The notes under the pieces were generated by a model. The model had not been told where the DNA came from. It saw only the letters and a list, made by a program, of their open reading frames with translations, and searched no databases. The position numbers were made by a program, and so were the translations under genes. From Bacteroidetes bacterium UBA2234 (lineage in GTDB: Bacteria; Bacteroidota; Bacteroidia; NS11-12g; UBA955), in the NCBI GenBank assembly GCA_002347985.1, contig DDYM01000043.1, positions 20,689 to 38,486 of the forward strand: a stretch of 17,798 nt of DNA, in the 5' to 3' direction. Shown one piece after another: positions 7,720 through 14,452 of the stretch; positions within the stretch are counted from its first letter, which is position 1, and each line of letters begins with the position of its first letter.

Positions 7720-8352
7720 TCATTCAGAAATCAATCGAACTACCTCAAAAACCTCTGCATACCTTCGCGAAACTTGCACGCCTCTCATGCGCAATTGACT
7801 TCGCAAAAATTCCTCGTTGGCATAGGGTCTGTGGGCCTGGCTTTTGTATTTCGACAAAGCATTGACTTTACATTGGGCATCTTCTTCGCCCACTACCTCA
7901 AAGGCGGCGGTATTGAAATTCAAATTGTTCCAGGGCAATTCGTAACAGAAAATATTGCAGAATTTGAATGCCCGCAAAGCCTCTTCAGCCATCGTTTTAT
8001 GATCTTGGTGAATATCATGCAAACAAGGCATATAAATCGTATCTGGTTTCAGGGTTTCGCGCAATTTGATCAAATCGTCAAGTATTTCCTGACGACGATA
8101 ATTGAAGGTGCGAACTTCGTATCGAAACAAAAACAAATTTTCAGGTTTGATGCCCAATTCTGCAGTTGCCTCTTTGACCTCATGAATTAAAATATCCTTG
8201 GGGAAATTATCCAAAACACTCTGCTCGCAAGCACTAAATGCGGCATAATACACCGTTTTGCCTTCACGAATTAACTTGCTAATGGTGGCGCCGCAGCCCA
8301 ATTCCGCATCGTCCGTGTGTGGGGAAAGCAATAAAATTCTGTTACCTACCAT
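7720..8352 (-). CDS. PIG-L/LmbE-family deacetylase
   Basis: This 210-residue protein opens with the family's zinc motif SPHTDDAELGCGATI (S10-P11-H12-T-D14-D15-x-E17), where H12 and D15 bind metal and D14 is the likely general base. The second metal motif, HDIHQDHK (112-119), carries the third ligand (H118 region). Family members remove N-acetyl groups from GlcNAc-containing lipids, glycans or thiol precursors. There is no signal peptide, so it is cytoplasmic. The start codon overlaps the 3' end of the NusG-like gene by 7 nt, and the GT39 gene starts 7 bp downstream. This points to a substrate in glycan or glycolipid assembly (inference). The motif TDDAELGCGAT differs slightly from the usual PDDxELGxGGT but keeps every metal residue. 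Confidence 0.92.
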   Translation of the reverse strand: MVGNRILLLSPHTDDAELGCGATISKLIREGKTVYYAAFSACEQSVLDNFPKDILIHEVKEATAELGIKPENLFLFRYEVRTFNYRRQEILDDLIKLRETLKPDTIYMPCLHDIHQDHKTMAEEALRAFKFCNIFCYELPWNNLNFNTAAFEVVGEEDAQCKVNALSKYKSQAHRPYANEEFLRSQLRMRGVQVSRRYAEVFEVVRLISE

Positions 8353-8888
8353 AGTGCTTTGTCGCGTTCCTTGCGTTTTTTATTCAATTTTAATACTTCT
8401 CTCGGTAAATTCACCTTGATACTGCTTGATAATCCTTCAATTGATACAATCACGAAGGTTTCGTCTTCTGTATAGTGAACCTCTACTTCCTCTCCTTTGA
8501 ATGGACCATCCAACACTTCTGCCAAATCACCGGGCTCCAATCTAGCACTCATATCTTGCTGTTGAATCTGATATCCTTTTTCAATCAGACGCTGTATCAA
8601 TTCTACGTCCTTTTCGGGCACTTCCGCATCCTTTCCGTTGTATCGAAGATATTTTACAACACCTGGAATCTGCAAGACCAAATCTCGTTGAATTTCATTG
8701 GGTTTTACAAAAATATAGGAGTTGAAAAGAGGCATTTCAACCCACTTTTTTCTGTCGCTCCAAATGCGAAGCTTGTTAACCAGCGGCAAATAATGAATCA
8801 CTCCACGCTGCTCTAAGTATACTTTTACTTTTTTCTCCTGTCTACTAGAACAGTAAATTACTTTCCAAGTTTCTTGAATCTGCTCCAT
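8346..8888 (-). CDS. NusG/UpxY-family transcription antiterminator
   Basis: The product has 180 residues. An N-terminal NGN domain (about 7-105) contains WKVIYCSSRQEKKVKVYLEQ, the PLFNSYIFVKPN strand and the IPGVVKYLRYNGK segment. A C-terminal KOW domain (about 118-165) contains LEPGDLAEVLDGPFKGEEVEV. Specialised NusG paralogues of this type (RfaH, UpxY) bind elongating RNA polymerase and allow read-through of long surface-polysaccharide operons in Bacteroidota. I chose the ATG at 8888 because it leaves a 10-nt gap to the upstream stop and matches the usual NGN start. A start at 8930 would add 14 residues encoded within the end of the upstream gene. It is followed directly by PIG-L and GT39 genes, consistent with glycan control. 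It lacks the full length of housekeeping NusG-type insertions, and whether it is the general NusG cannot be excluded from sequence alone. Confidence 0.85.
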   Translation of the reverse strand: MEQIQETWKVIYCSSRQEKKVKVYLEQRGVIHYLPLVNKLRIWSDRKKWVEMPLFNSYIFVKPNEIQRDLVLQIPGVVKYLRYNGKDAEVPEKDVELIQRLIEKGYQIQQQDMSARLEPGDLAEVLDGPFKGEEVEVHYTEDETFVIVSIEGLSSSIKVNLPREVLKLNKKRKERDKALW

Positions 8889-8898
8889 CTTTTCGAAA

Positions 8899-9846
8899 TT
8901 AATACTCAAAAAATGACCGATTCCCCGCAATTGTCTGATACTCTGAAATCATTTGTGAAACAATTTCTCCAGCGGTTTCAATACGATCCAAACGCGCACT
9001 TATCTGTCCAATTTCAAGCTCCCCCGCCTCCAAATCACCCTCAAACATGCCTTTTTTTGCTCTTCCACGACCCAGTAAAGTTTTTAGTTCTTCCACCGAA
9101 GCACCCGCCGCATAGGCAGCATTAACTGCATCAAAAAATGGATTCTTCAGAAGTCGAACCGGTGTAATTTCTTTCAATGTAAGTTCCGTAGAACCCTCTT
9201 TTGCCAAAATAATCTGTTCCTTAAATCCTATGTGGGCACTGCTTTCAACGGATGCGGCGAAACGACTTCCAACCTGCACCCCAGAAGCACCCAGACACAT
9301 CGCAGCCGCCATCGTTCTGCCACAACCAATCCCACCGGCTGCAATCACAGGAACTTTTACAGCATCTACAATCATTGGAATCAAACACATCGTGGTTGTT
9401 TCTTCACGGCCATTGTGACCTCCCGCTTCAAAACCCTCTGCAACAATAGCATCAACCCCGGCCTCTTCACACTTTTGGGCAAATTTTGTGTTCGCAATTA
9501 CATGCACCACCGTAATTCCCCTTTCCTTTAACCAACTTGTATACTTTGCTGGATTCCCCGCACTGGTAAAAACGATTTTTACCCCTTCCTCTACTATAAT
9601 TTCTAAGTGCTTGTCGATGTCTGGATATAACAAAGGAACATTCACCCCAAAAGGCTTATCCGTAGCCAATTTACACTTTTGAATATGGGCCCGTAAGACT
9701 TCGGGATACATACTACCACTGCCTATCAAACCCAAACCACCGGCATTAGAAACGGCACTTGCCAATTCCCAACCACTACACCAAATCATTCCTCCCTGAA
9801 TTATGGGGTACTGAATGTTAAATAGGGATGTGATGCGATTTTTCAT
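8899..9846 (-). CDS. Nitronate monooxygenase-family flavoprotein, FabK-like
   Basis: This 315-residue FMN-binding TIM-barrel protein shows the landmarks PIIQGGMIWCSGWELASAV and SNAGGLGLIGSG at the N-terminus. It also has FGVNVPLLYP, the active-site motif VAEGFEAGGHNG with His144, the phosphate-binding AAGGIGCGRTM and LGASGVQVGSRF. The 2-nitropropane dioxygenase/nitronate monooxygenase family includes FabK, the flavin enoyl-ACP reductase. Length, the His position and placement 43 bp after accA favour a fatty-acid synthesis role, but the motifs do not discriminate. In the GGIGCGRTM loop a Cys (C175) stands where Asp or Ser is common. It is cytoplasmic, with no signal peptide. It is probably co-transcribed with accA upstream and with the NusG-like gene 10 nt downstream. 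The family call is secure; FabK versus nitronate monooxygenase is unresolved. Confidence 0.9.
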   Translation of the reverse strand: MKNRITSLFNIQYPIIQGGMIWCSGWELASAVSNAGGLGLIGSGSMYPEVLRAHIQKCKLATDKPFGVNVPLLYPDIDKHLEIIVEEGVKIVFTSAGNPAKYTSWLKERGITVVHVIANTKFAQKCEEAGVDAIVAEGFEAGGHNGREETTTMCLIPMIVDAVKVPVIAAGGIGCGRTMAAAMCLGASGVQVGSRFAASVESSAHIGFKEQIILAKEGSTELTLKEITPVRLLKNPFFDAVNAAYAAGASVEELKTLLGRGRAKKGMFEGDLEAGELEIGQISARLDRIETAGEIVSQMISEYQTIAGNRSFFEY

Positions 9847-9889
9847 GGCGATTTTTCAGATGAATCAATCCTATTCCCTCGGAGGAATA

Positions 9890-10852
9890 TCAACCATTGA
9901 CAACAACGCCCATTTGAGAAAACTTCGCGATTCTTTGCTGAATTCTCTCTTCGGGATCCATGTTTTCCAATTGCGCCAAATGATCCAAAATGGCAGTTTT
10001 CACATTGGCAAATGCCACCTCAGGATGATGATGAGCTCCACCCAATGGCTCCGGAACAATGCCATCAACCAAACCATTGTTTAGCATGTCTGTTGCTGAC
10101 AATTTCAACGCCTCAGCGGCACGCTCTTTCATTTCCCAAGTACGCCAAAGAATACTAGAACAACTTTCAGGACTAATTACGCTGTACCACGTGTATTCCA
10201 TCATCAAAACACGGTCACCAACACCAATACCCAAAGCGCCTCCACTGGCACCTTCTCCGATTACAATACAAATCACAGGAACTTTCAAAACACTCATTTC
10301 CAAAAGGTTACGAGCAATTGCTTCGCCTTGTCCGCGTTCTTCTGCTTCCAATCCCGGCGATGCACCCGGCGTATCAATCAATGTCAATACCGGAACATTA
10401 AATTTCTCCGCCATCTTCATCAATCGCAAAGCCTTCCTATACCCTTCAGGGTTAGGCATTCCAAAGTTACGCAACTGACGTTGTTTTGTATTTCGGCCCT
10501 TTTGCTGACCGATGATCATGAATGGCTTTCCGTCAATATTGGCAAATCCACCCACAATCGCTTTGTCGTCTTTCACATGTCGATCCCCATGCAATTCGAT
10601 AAAATCCGTGGCAATATTCTCGATATAATCCAGCGTATATGGCCTATCCGGGTGACGGCTAATTTGTACCTTCTGCCAACCGGTTAGGTTGGTATAAATT
10701 GCTTGCTTGGCTTCCTCCACCTTGGACTCTATGGAAGAAATCATATCCGTCATATCCAATTTACCCTTTTCATGGGTTTCCTTGGCTTTTTCGAGTTGCT
10801 CAATCAACTCAACAATATCTTTTTCGAAATCGAACCAGTTCTGATTTGCCAT
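9890..10852 (-). CDS. accA: Acetyl-CoA carboxylase carboxyltransferase subunit alpha
   Basis: The product has 320 residues, the usual AccA length. With AccD (not in window) it forms the carboxyltransferase that moves CO2 from carboxybiotin to acetyl-CoA, giving malonyl-CoA for fatty-acid synthesis. Recognisable blocks are the N-terminal coiled helices ([19 protein letters not shown]), the segment [28 protein letters not shown] and [20 protein letters not shown]. The crotonase-like oxyanion-hole glycines lie in [24 protein letters not shown] and [15 protein letters not shown], followed by [16 protein letters not shown]. The start is ATG at 10852. Just upstream a TTAATTTG near-match to the TAnnTTTG box lies 6 nt before it, and a 7-bp stem-loop lies at 10874-10890. 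The neighbouring FabK-like flavoprotein 43 bp downstream makes functional sense. Confidence 0.97.
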   Translation of the reverse strand: MANQNWFDFEKDIVELIEQLEKAKETHEKGKLDMTDMISSIESKVEEAKQAIYTNLTGWQKVQISRHPDRPYTLDYIENIATDFIELHGDRHVKDDKAIVGGFANIDGKPFMIIGQQKGRNTKQRQLRNFGMPNPEGYRKALRLMKMAEKFNVPVLTLIDTPGASPGLEAEERGQGEAIARNLLEMSVLKVPVICIVIGEGASGGALGIGVGDRVLMMEYTWYSVISPESCSSILWRTWEMKERAAEALKLSATDMLNNGLVDGIVPEPLGGAHHHPEVAFANVKTAILDHLAQLENMDPEERIQQRIAKFSQMGVVVNG

Positions 10853-10873
10853 AGTTGCAAATTAATCAATTGT

Positions 10874-10890
10874 GGAAGTAAACTACTCCC
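10874..10890 (-). terminator. Stem-loop between the 51-aa gene and accA (possible terminator or leader hairpin)
   Basis: On the minus strand GGGAGTA-GTT-TACTTCC forms a 7-bp stem with one G-U pair and a 3-nt loop. It lies 28 nt after the stop of the small membrane protein gene and about 22 nt before accA. There is no following T run, so termination is uncertain. Confidence 0.35.
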
Positions 10891-10918
10891 TAAATGAAAG
10901 AAAATTAATGAAATAAGA

Positions 10919-11074
10919 TTAAACCCAATCCATCGCCATGGCCATGCCACCGAAGAATGTAGGTAGTCCCAACCAAAATGCTTCAGGTTGGAAAATCGTG
11001 AAATAAGTAAGTGCCAATCCGCTAACGATGCAAAGTGCCCAATAGCCTGTGGTGTTACGCTTTTTAGTATTCAT
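10919..11074 (-). CDS. Small 51-residue membrane protein, hypothetical
   Basis: This short frame runs from ATG (11074) to TAA (10921-10919) and encodes 51 residues. A basic N-terminus (MNTKKRNTTG) precedes a hydrophobic helix (YWALCIVSGLALTYFTIF). A short PEAF turn leads to a second hydrophobic stretch (FWLGLPTFFGGMAMAMDWV). Two transmembrane segments with the N-terminus inside are therefore likely. The best-formed promoter in the window lies directly upstream (TTTTG, 20-nt spacer, TATCTTCG, 8 nt to the ATG), which strongly argues it is real. I do not recognise the family. It lies between an ATP-grasp gene and accA on the same strand, but the hairpin downstream makes co-transcription with accA uncertain. 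Function is unknown. Confidence 0.75.
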   Translation of the reverse strand: MNTKKRNTTGYWALCIVSGLALTYFTIFQPEAFWLGLPTFFGGMAMAMDWV

Positions 11075-11081
11075 GATGTTG

Positions 11082-11114
11082 CGAAGATACTTAGATTCCT
11101 AAAACTAGACAAAA
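11082..11114 (-). promoter_or_regulatory. Bacteroidota-type promoter of the 51-aa membrane protein gene
   Basis: On the minus strand a -33 element TTTTG (11114-11110) is separated by 20 nt from a -7 element TATCTTCG (11089-11082). This fits the TTG-N17-23-TAnnTTTG consensus with one mismatch. The predicted transcription start falls within a few bases of the ATG at 11074. Confidence 0.6.
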
Positions 11115-11120
11115 GGAATT

Positions 11121-12179
11121 TTATTCTGTGATTCTTTCGTCCCAAAATCTTACGAATCTCTTACCCCATTCAATGTCAGCAGATTGCTGTGAAAGTGGTT
11201 CTCCCATCGCCAATTTAACGGATTGAACCGGTATATTTAATCCACCTAAAGCCAAAACCGATGTTGTGCCTTGTAACCTCGGATTTATCTCCAATAAATG
11301 AGGGGTGCCCTCATTGTCTTCTTTCCATTGCATCCCAATGGGTCCATGCAATTCCAATGCTTGTGCCAGTTGAATGCAAAAAGCGATCAATCCAAAATTC
11401 CTTTCGATGACCCCTGCCACACTAATTCCACCAATCATTTTGTCTCTGCTTCTAGGTACACAAAACAATGTCTTTCCGTGATCACATAGCATGTCAACAG
11501 AATACTCTTTTCCTGGCAAAAAAGCAGAAATCAGCCAATCATTATCAAATTTCTCCGGGACTCTTTCAAGCCATTCATTGAGCGTCAATGGCATGATGCC
11601 GGCCTTATTTTCCAAATCACCCTTACTGTTAAAATGATCCTTGATAATAATACCAAAACCCCTGCTTCCATTTCCTGTAACGGGTTTAAAACACAGTTTT
11701 TCACCATTCGCAAATAGCCTTTTCGTCGCCGCTGCAAAAGAGATCTTGTCTCCAACTACCTCAAAAGCGGGGACGGGGAGCGACAAATTCTTGGCGAATT
11801 CTGCCAATGCACCTTTGTTGTTCGCAATTTTCAAAGACTCTACATCGGATAAAATCAATTTTACCCCCAAAGATTCTATCTCTTCTGTGTGCTTTGCCAA
11901 AACATCTAACTCACGCGTGGTGATTGGCAATAAGACATCTACCGATTCTGCCGAACAAATGTTAAGCAAGGTGGACATGTACTTCTCTTCATCACTCGAT
12001 GGTGGCATCAAAAAGAACTCATCGGCCAGCGCTTTGCCGTACGGATTGGGCTGACAATCCCCGGCTATAATTCGCCAATTGGGTTCTGTTTGCAAACACC
12101 TAAGTATTCCAGCAAATCCTGGAGCCCCTGCCCCCGAAGGAATAAAAACTGTGATGGCGTTGCTGGAAATTTCAGTCAT
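11121..12179 (-). CDS. ATP-grasp domain ligase (CarB-like), substrate unknown
   Basis: The product has 352 residues. An N-terminal pre-ATP-grasp Rossmann-like region starts with VFIPSGAGAPGFAGILRCL. The central domain begins at NNKGALAEFAKNLSLPVP. The ATP-binding Lys165 and glycine-rich loop lie in CFKPVTGNGSRGFG, with FLPGKEYSVDML (E225, D229) after it. The Mg-binding C-terminal motif is HLLEINPRLQGTTS (E297, N299, R301). ATP-grasp enzymes activate a carboxylate as acyl-phosphate and join it to an amine or thiol. This architecture resembles CarB-like peptide or amino-acid ligases of secondary metabolism. I chose the ATG at 12179 over a TTG at 12200 because the homologous fold begins there. 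It lies 38 bp after the cytochrome gene stop, with a hairpin between, and no biosynthetic partner genes are nearby. The substrate cannot be predicted. Confidence 0.85.
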   Translation of the reverse strand: MTEISSNAITVFIPSGAGAPGFAGILRCLQTEPNWRIIAGDCQPNPYGKALADEFFLMPPSSDEEKYMSTLLNICSAESVDVLLPITTRELDVLAKHTEEIESLGVKLILSDVESLKIANNKGALAEFAKNLSLPVPAFEVVGDKISFAAATKRLFANGEKLCFKPVTGNGSRGFGIIIKDHFNSKGDLENKAGIMPLTLNEWLERVPEKFDNDWLISAFLPGKEYSVDMLCDHGKTLFCVPRSRDKMIGGISVAGVIERNFGLIAFCIQLAQALELHGPIGMQWKEDNEGTPHLLEINPRLQGTTSVLALGGLNIPVQSVKLAMGEPLSQQSADIEWGKRFVRFWDERITE

Positions 12180-12209
12180 TTCAGCACCCGTAAAAATCAA
12201 ATGGTATAA

Positions 12210-12228
12210 TTGCCAAATTAATTGGCAA
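12210..12228. repeat. 7-bp inverted repeat at the 3' end of the cytochrome peroxidase gene
   Basis: TTGCCAA-ATTAA-TTGGCAA on the plus strand is a perfect 7-bp stem with a 5-nt loop spanning the stop codon (12220-12218). It could be a weak terminator or an RNA-stability hairpin. No T run follows on the minus strand. Confidence 0.4.
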
Positions 12229-13504
12229 AAGGATCACTGAACTTCTTGTCAGTCAAGAAAGTCACATCAGTTAAGGTCCGTAAAAACGCTACCAATGCAT
12301 CCTTCTCCTCTTGAGTAAAGTTCAATCTTACAGGTGCGGTACCACCAGTAACCATTAAATTCTTATCCAAATGAGGGTGAGGTTGAATTCCACGACTGTA
12401 GTGGTCAATTACTTGATCCAAATTAGCAAAACGACCGTCGTGCATGTAAGGTCCGGTGATTTCAACGTTTCTTAAACTAGGAATTCTGAATTTTCCATCA
12501 CTCTTACCGTTATCGACATAAATTCTATTCAAACCAATATTTGCAGTTCCAGCCACTGTAGGAGCAGAATACCCGCTTCCTGGATCTTCTGGAGCAGACA
12601 AGTTTTCTCCGGTATGACAACGACTGCAGCGAGCGCGATCACTAAAAAACAAATCCTTACCCATTTGCTCAAGTGCGTTGTAATTCGAAAATTTCGCAGA
12701 TACAATATCAAAACCGAAAGGTGAATTGAAATTATTGAATCCCCCTGTATTGATACCACGAGAAGTCAATTCCCTTGCTACAGCTATATCAAATCTAGAA
12801 TTTTTTGTGATCATCGAACTGATGAACTGTGTGATGGCGATAGATACCTTTTTGCGCGTTACTTCCTTAGAACCAAATGCCGCTTCAAACAAGGCAGGAT
12901 AGAAATCTGTGGCAGCCAATTTGGTTTCCAACATTTCATCAGATTCCATACCCATTTCAATGTGGTCAAATACAGGACGTAAACTCAAATCCATTGGAGA
13001 ATTAGCCCTTGAATCCCAAAACAAATTACTAAAAATTACAGGGTTTGTAATTGCCATACTATTTCGGTGTGTCTTACGTCCACCAAAACCCGCACTCAAA
13101 GATGCCATATCACTGAAGGCCAATTCTTGATGGTGACAACTTCCACATGCAACGGTATTGTTCAAACTCAAACGCTTGTCATAAAACAAGACACGACCCA
13201 ATTGTGCACCCGCATTAGAGTATGCTTCCGCCGCTAATCTCATGTCCTCATCTACACTGCCACTGCCTGGAAATCCAAAACCTCCATTAAATGTTGCTGA
13301 TTTGAATGACTTCGACATCATCAAATCGGCAATACTCAGTTTGCCATAAGGTGTATTTACTTGAGCAAAATTAAATGATTGCAAAGTTGGTTTACCCAGT
13401 TTTACCGTTGATACAGTAGAACCCGTCTCACAAGATGTCATCGCCCATGTTCCCATGGCCAACATCAAACCAAAAAATCCCCATTTCAATTGTTTCGTTT
13501 TCAT
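12218..13504 (-). CDS. Diheme cytochrome c peroxidase / MauG-family lipoprotein
   Basis: The product is 428 residues from the ATG at 13504. Residues 1-25 are a lipoprotein signal peptide ending in the lipobox MTSC (C25), so the protein is membrane-anchored outside the cytoplasm. Two c-type haem sites are present: C120-G-S-C123-H124 (ACGSCHHQELAFSD) and C293-S-R-C296-H297 (ARCSRCHTGENLSAP). The surrounding blocks (LGRVLFYDKRLSLNN, TPVIF-like NPVIFSNLFWDSRA, RIPSLRNVEITGPYMHDGRF) are typical of the CCP/MauG superfamily. Members reduce H2O2 with cytochrome electrons or oxidise protein substrates. An insert of Gly/Phe-rich sequence (about 66-82) lies between the signal and the first haem. A candidate TAATTTTG promoter lies 32 nt upstream. 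An earlier in-frame start (13528) would put extra residues before the signal peptide and is disfavoured. Confidence 0.93.
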   Translation of the reverse strand: MKTKQLKWGFFGLMLAMGTWAMTSCETGSTVSTVKLGKPTLQSFNFAQVNTPYGKLSIADLMMSKSFKSATFNGGFGFPGSGSVDEDMRLAAEAYSNAGAQLGRVLFYDKRLSLNNTVACGSCHHQELAFSDMASLSAGFGGRKTHRNSMAITNPVIFSNLFWDSRANSPMDLSLRPVFDHIEMGMESDEMLETKLAATDFYPALFEAAFGSKEVTRKKVSIAITQFISSMITKNSRFDIAVARELTSRGINTGGFNNFNSPFGFDIVSAKFSNYNALEQMGKDLFFSDRARCSRCHTGENLSAPEDPGSGYSAPTVAGTANIGLNRIYVDNGKSDGKFRIPSLRNVEITGPYMHDGRFANLDQVIDHYSRGIQPHPHLDKNLMVTGGTAPVRLNFTQEEKDALVAFLRTLTDVTFLTDKKFSDPFAN

Positions 13505-13535
13505 AATCAATAAGGCCGACTGAATCAACCAATAA

Positions 13536-13543
13536 CAAAATTA
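13536..13543 (-). promoter_or_regulatory. Candidate -7 box of the cytochrome peroxidase gene (TAATTTTG)
   Basis: An exact TAnnTTTG match lies on the minus strand, 32 nt before the ATG at 13504. The nearest TTG upstream is 15 nt away, shorter than the usual 17-23. That TTG lies within the inverted-repeat arm at 13556-13567. Confidence 0.45.
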
Positions 13544-13555
13544 ACAACTTTTCAA

Positions 13556-13600
13556 TTGCAATTTTCGCCATTCACCAAATACTTTCGTCGAAAATTGCAA
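13556..13600. repeat. Perfect 12-bp inverted repeat in the divergent intergenic region (candidate operator)
   Basis: TTGCAATTTTCG at 13556-13567 and CGAAAATTGCAA at 13589-13600 are exact reverse complements separated by 21 bp. The left arm overlaps a 10-bp palindrome, AATTGCAATT (13554-13563). The pair lies between the divergently transcribed cytochrome peroxidase and PHP phosphatase genes, just upstream of the cytochrome -7 box. The two arms lie about three helical turns apart centre to centre. Confidence 0.7.
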
Positions 13601-13658
13601 AAAACCAATCAATTACCAATAAAATTGACATTTCAAATCTGAAAACGATCCAAACCTT

Positions 13659-13666
13659 TAATTTTG
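13659..13666 (+). promoter_or_regulatory. Candidate -7 box of the PHP phosphatase gene (TAATTTTG)
   Basis: An exact TAnnTTTG match ends 4 nt before the ATG at 13671, so transcription would start at or next to the start codon. No clear -33 TTG lies at 17-23 nt spacing. Confidence 0.45.
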
Positions 13667-13670
13667 TATC

Positions 13671-14363
13671 ATGCTCGATTTTCATAACCACTTGCTACCA
13701 GGTATAGACGACGGTTCGCCGAATGTGGAAACGTCAATTTCGCTGTTTCATGGTTTAAAATCGCTTGGATTTTCAGAAATCATCTGCTCACCCCACATCA
13801 TTGCCGATACCCATCCTAACAATCCGGAGACCATTGGCAACGCCGCACAATTGCTCAAATCCGGCGCACAAGATTTGGGTGTTGAATTGGATTTTCGATT
13901 CGCAGCAGAATACATGATGGACGATACTTTTCAAAATCTGCTCGCAACAAAACAACCATTACTCACCCTTCATGGCAAGCGCGTTTTGGTTGAATTCAGT
14001 TATATACAAAAACCTAGTCGCGTAGAAAATTTCAGCTTTGAACTACAAATCCAAGGGTATGAACCCGTTCTCGCCCACCCAGAACGATACATGTATTACC
14101 ACAAACAAATTGGGTTTTACGAACATCTGAAAGATTTGGGATTTGAACTACAACTCAATTTACTTTCCTTAACCCCCTATTACGGCAAAGAAGTGCAAAA
14201 AGTAGCGCAACATTTGCTTAAGAATGGAATGTACGATTTTGCATGTACAGATATGCACCACGAACGACATCTGCAAGCGATGCAACACCATTTCACTGCA
14301 GAAAGTCTAGAAGCCCTTTTCGCAGAGCACAAGTTCAAAAATCAAGAACTCTCCGCACTTTAA
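13671..14363 (+). CDS. CpsB/YwqE-type PHP-domain tyrosine-protein phosphatase
   Basis: The product is a 230-residue PHP phosphoesterase. The motifs are MLDFHNHLLPGIDDG (H5, H7, D13), CSPH (H42), AAEYMMDD (E80), AHPERY (H136) and CTDMHH (D194, H196). These are the metal ligands of Mn-dependent CpsB/YwqE phosphatases, which dephosphorylate BY-kinases controlling capsule or exopolysaccharide synthesis. Length agrees with the family (about 240). It is cytoplasmic, with no signal peptide. It stands alone on the plus strand; no tyrosine kinase, Wza or polysaccharide polymerase genes are in the window, so its kinase partner must be elsewhere. A histidinol-phosphatase-like activity is the main alternative. 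The start is supported by a TAATTTTG box 4 nt upstream. Confidence 0.9.
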   Translation: MLDFHNHLLPGIDDGSPNVETSISLFHGLKSLGFSEIICSPHIIADTHPNNPETIGNAAQLLKSGAQDLGVELDFRFAAEYMMDDTFQNLLATKQPLLTLHGKRVLVEFSYIQKPSRVENFSFELQIQGYEPVLAHPERYMYYHKQIGFYEHLKDLGFELQLNLLSLTPYYGKEVQKVAQHLLKNGMYDFACTDMHHERHLQAMQHHFTAESLEALFAEHKFKNQELSAL

Positions 14364-14392
14364 TCGTTCAAGGACTCAACAAATAGGCATCC

Positions 14393-14422
14393 TTTCAACG
14401 GAGGTAAATTCCAGAGTTGAAA
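14393..14422. terminator. Inverted repeat in the convergent intergenic region (possible bidirectional terminator)
   Basis: TTTCAAC (14393-14399) and GTTGAAA (14416-14422) form a perfect 7-bp stem around a 16-nt loop that itself contains GGA/TCC. It lies between the converging PHP phosphatase and M16 peptidase genes. No T tract follows on either strand, so terminator function is tentative. Confidence 0.35.
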
Positions 14423-14452
14423 CGGCAATCACCCCACAGTTGCGATTGTCAA

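Noticed and set aside
7678..8190. 170-codon open frame on the plus strand opposite the PIG-L gene
   Set aside because: It is antisense to a clear PIG-L gene, has no recognisable motif, and is compositionally a shadow frame.
8889..8930. Upstream start of the NusG-like protein at 8930
   Set aside because: It would overlap the preceding gene by 32 nt and add 14 residues before the normal NGN start.
9873..9888. ATTCC/GGAAT palindrome between accA and the FabK-like gene
   Set aside because: Arms are 5 bp with a 6-nt loop and no T run; expected by chance.
10059..10478. 139-codon plus-strand frame over accA
   Set aside because: Antisense to accA with no family resemblance.
13527..13629. Repeated ACCAATAA-AAATT-like stretches in the divergent intergenic region
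   Set aside because: Short, imperfect and A/T-rich; no regular spacing, unlike the 12-bp inverted repeat.
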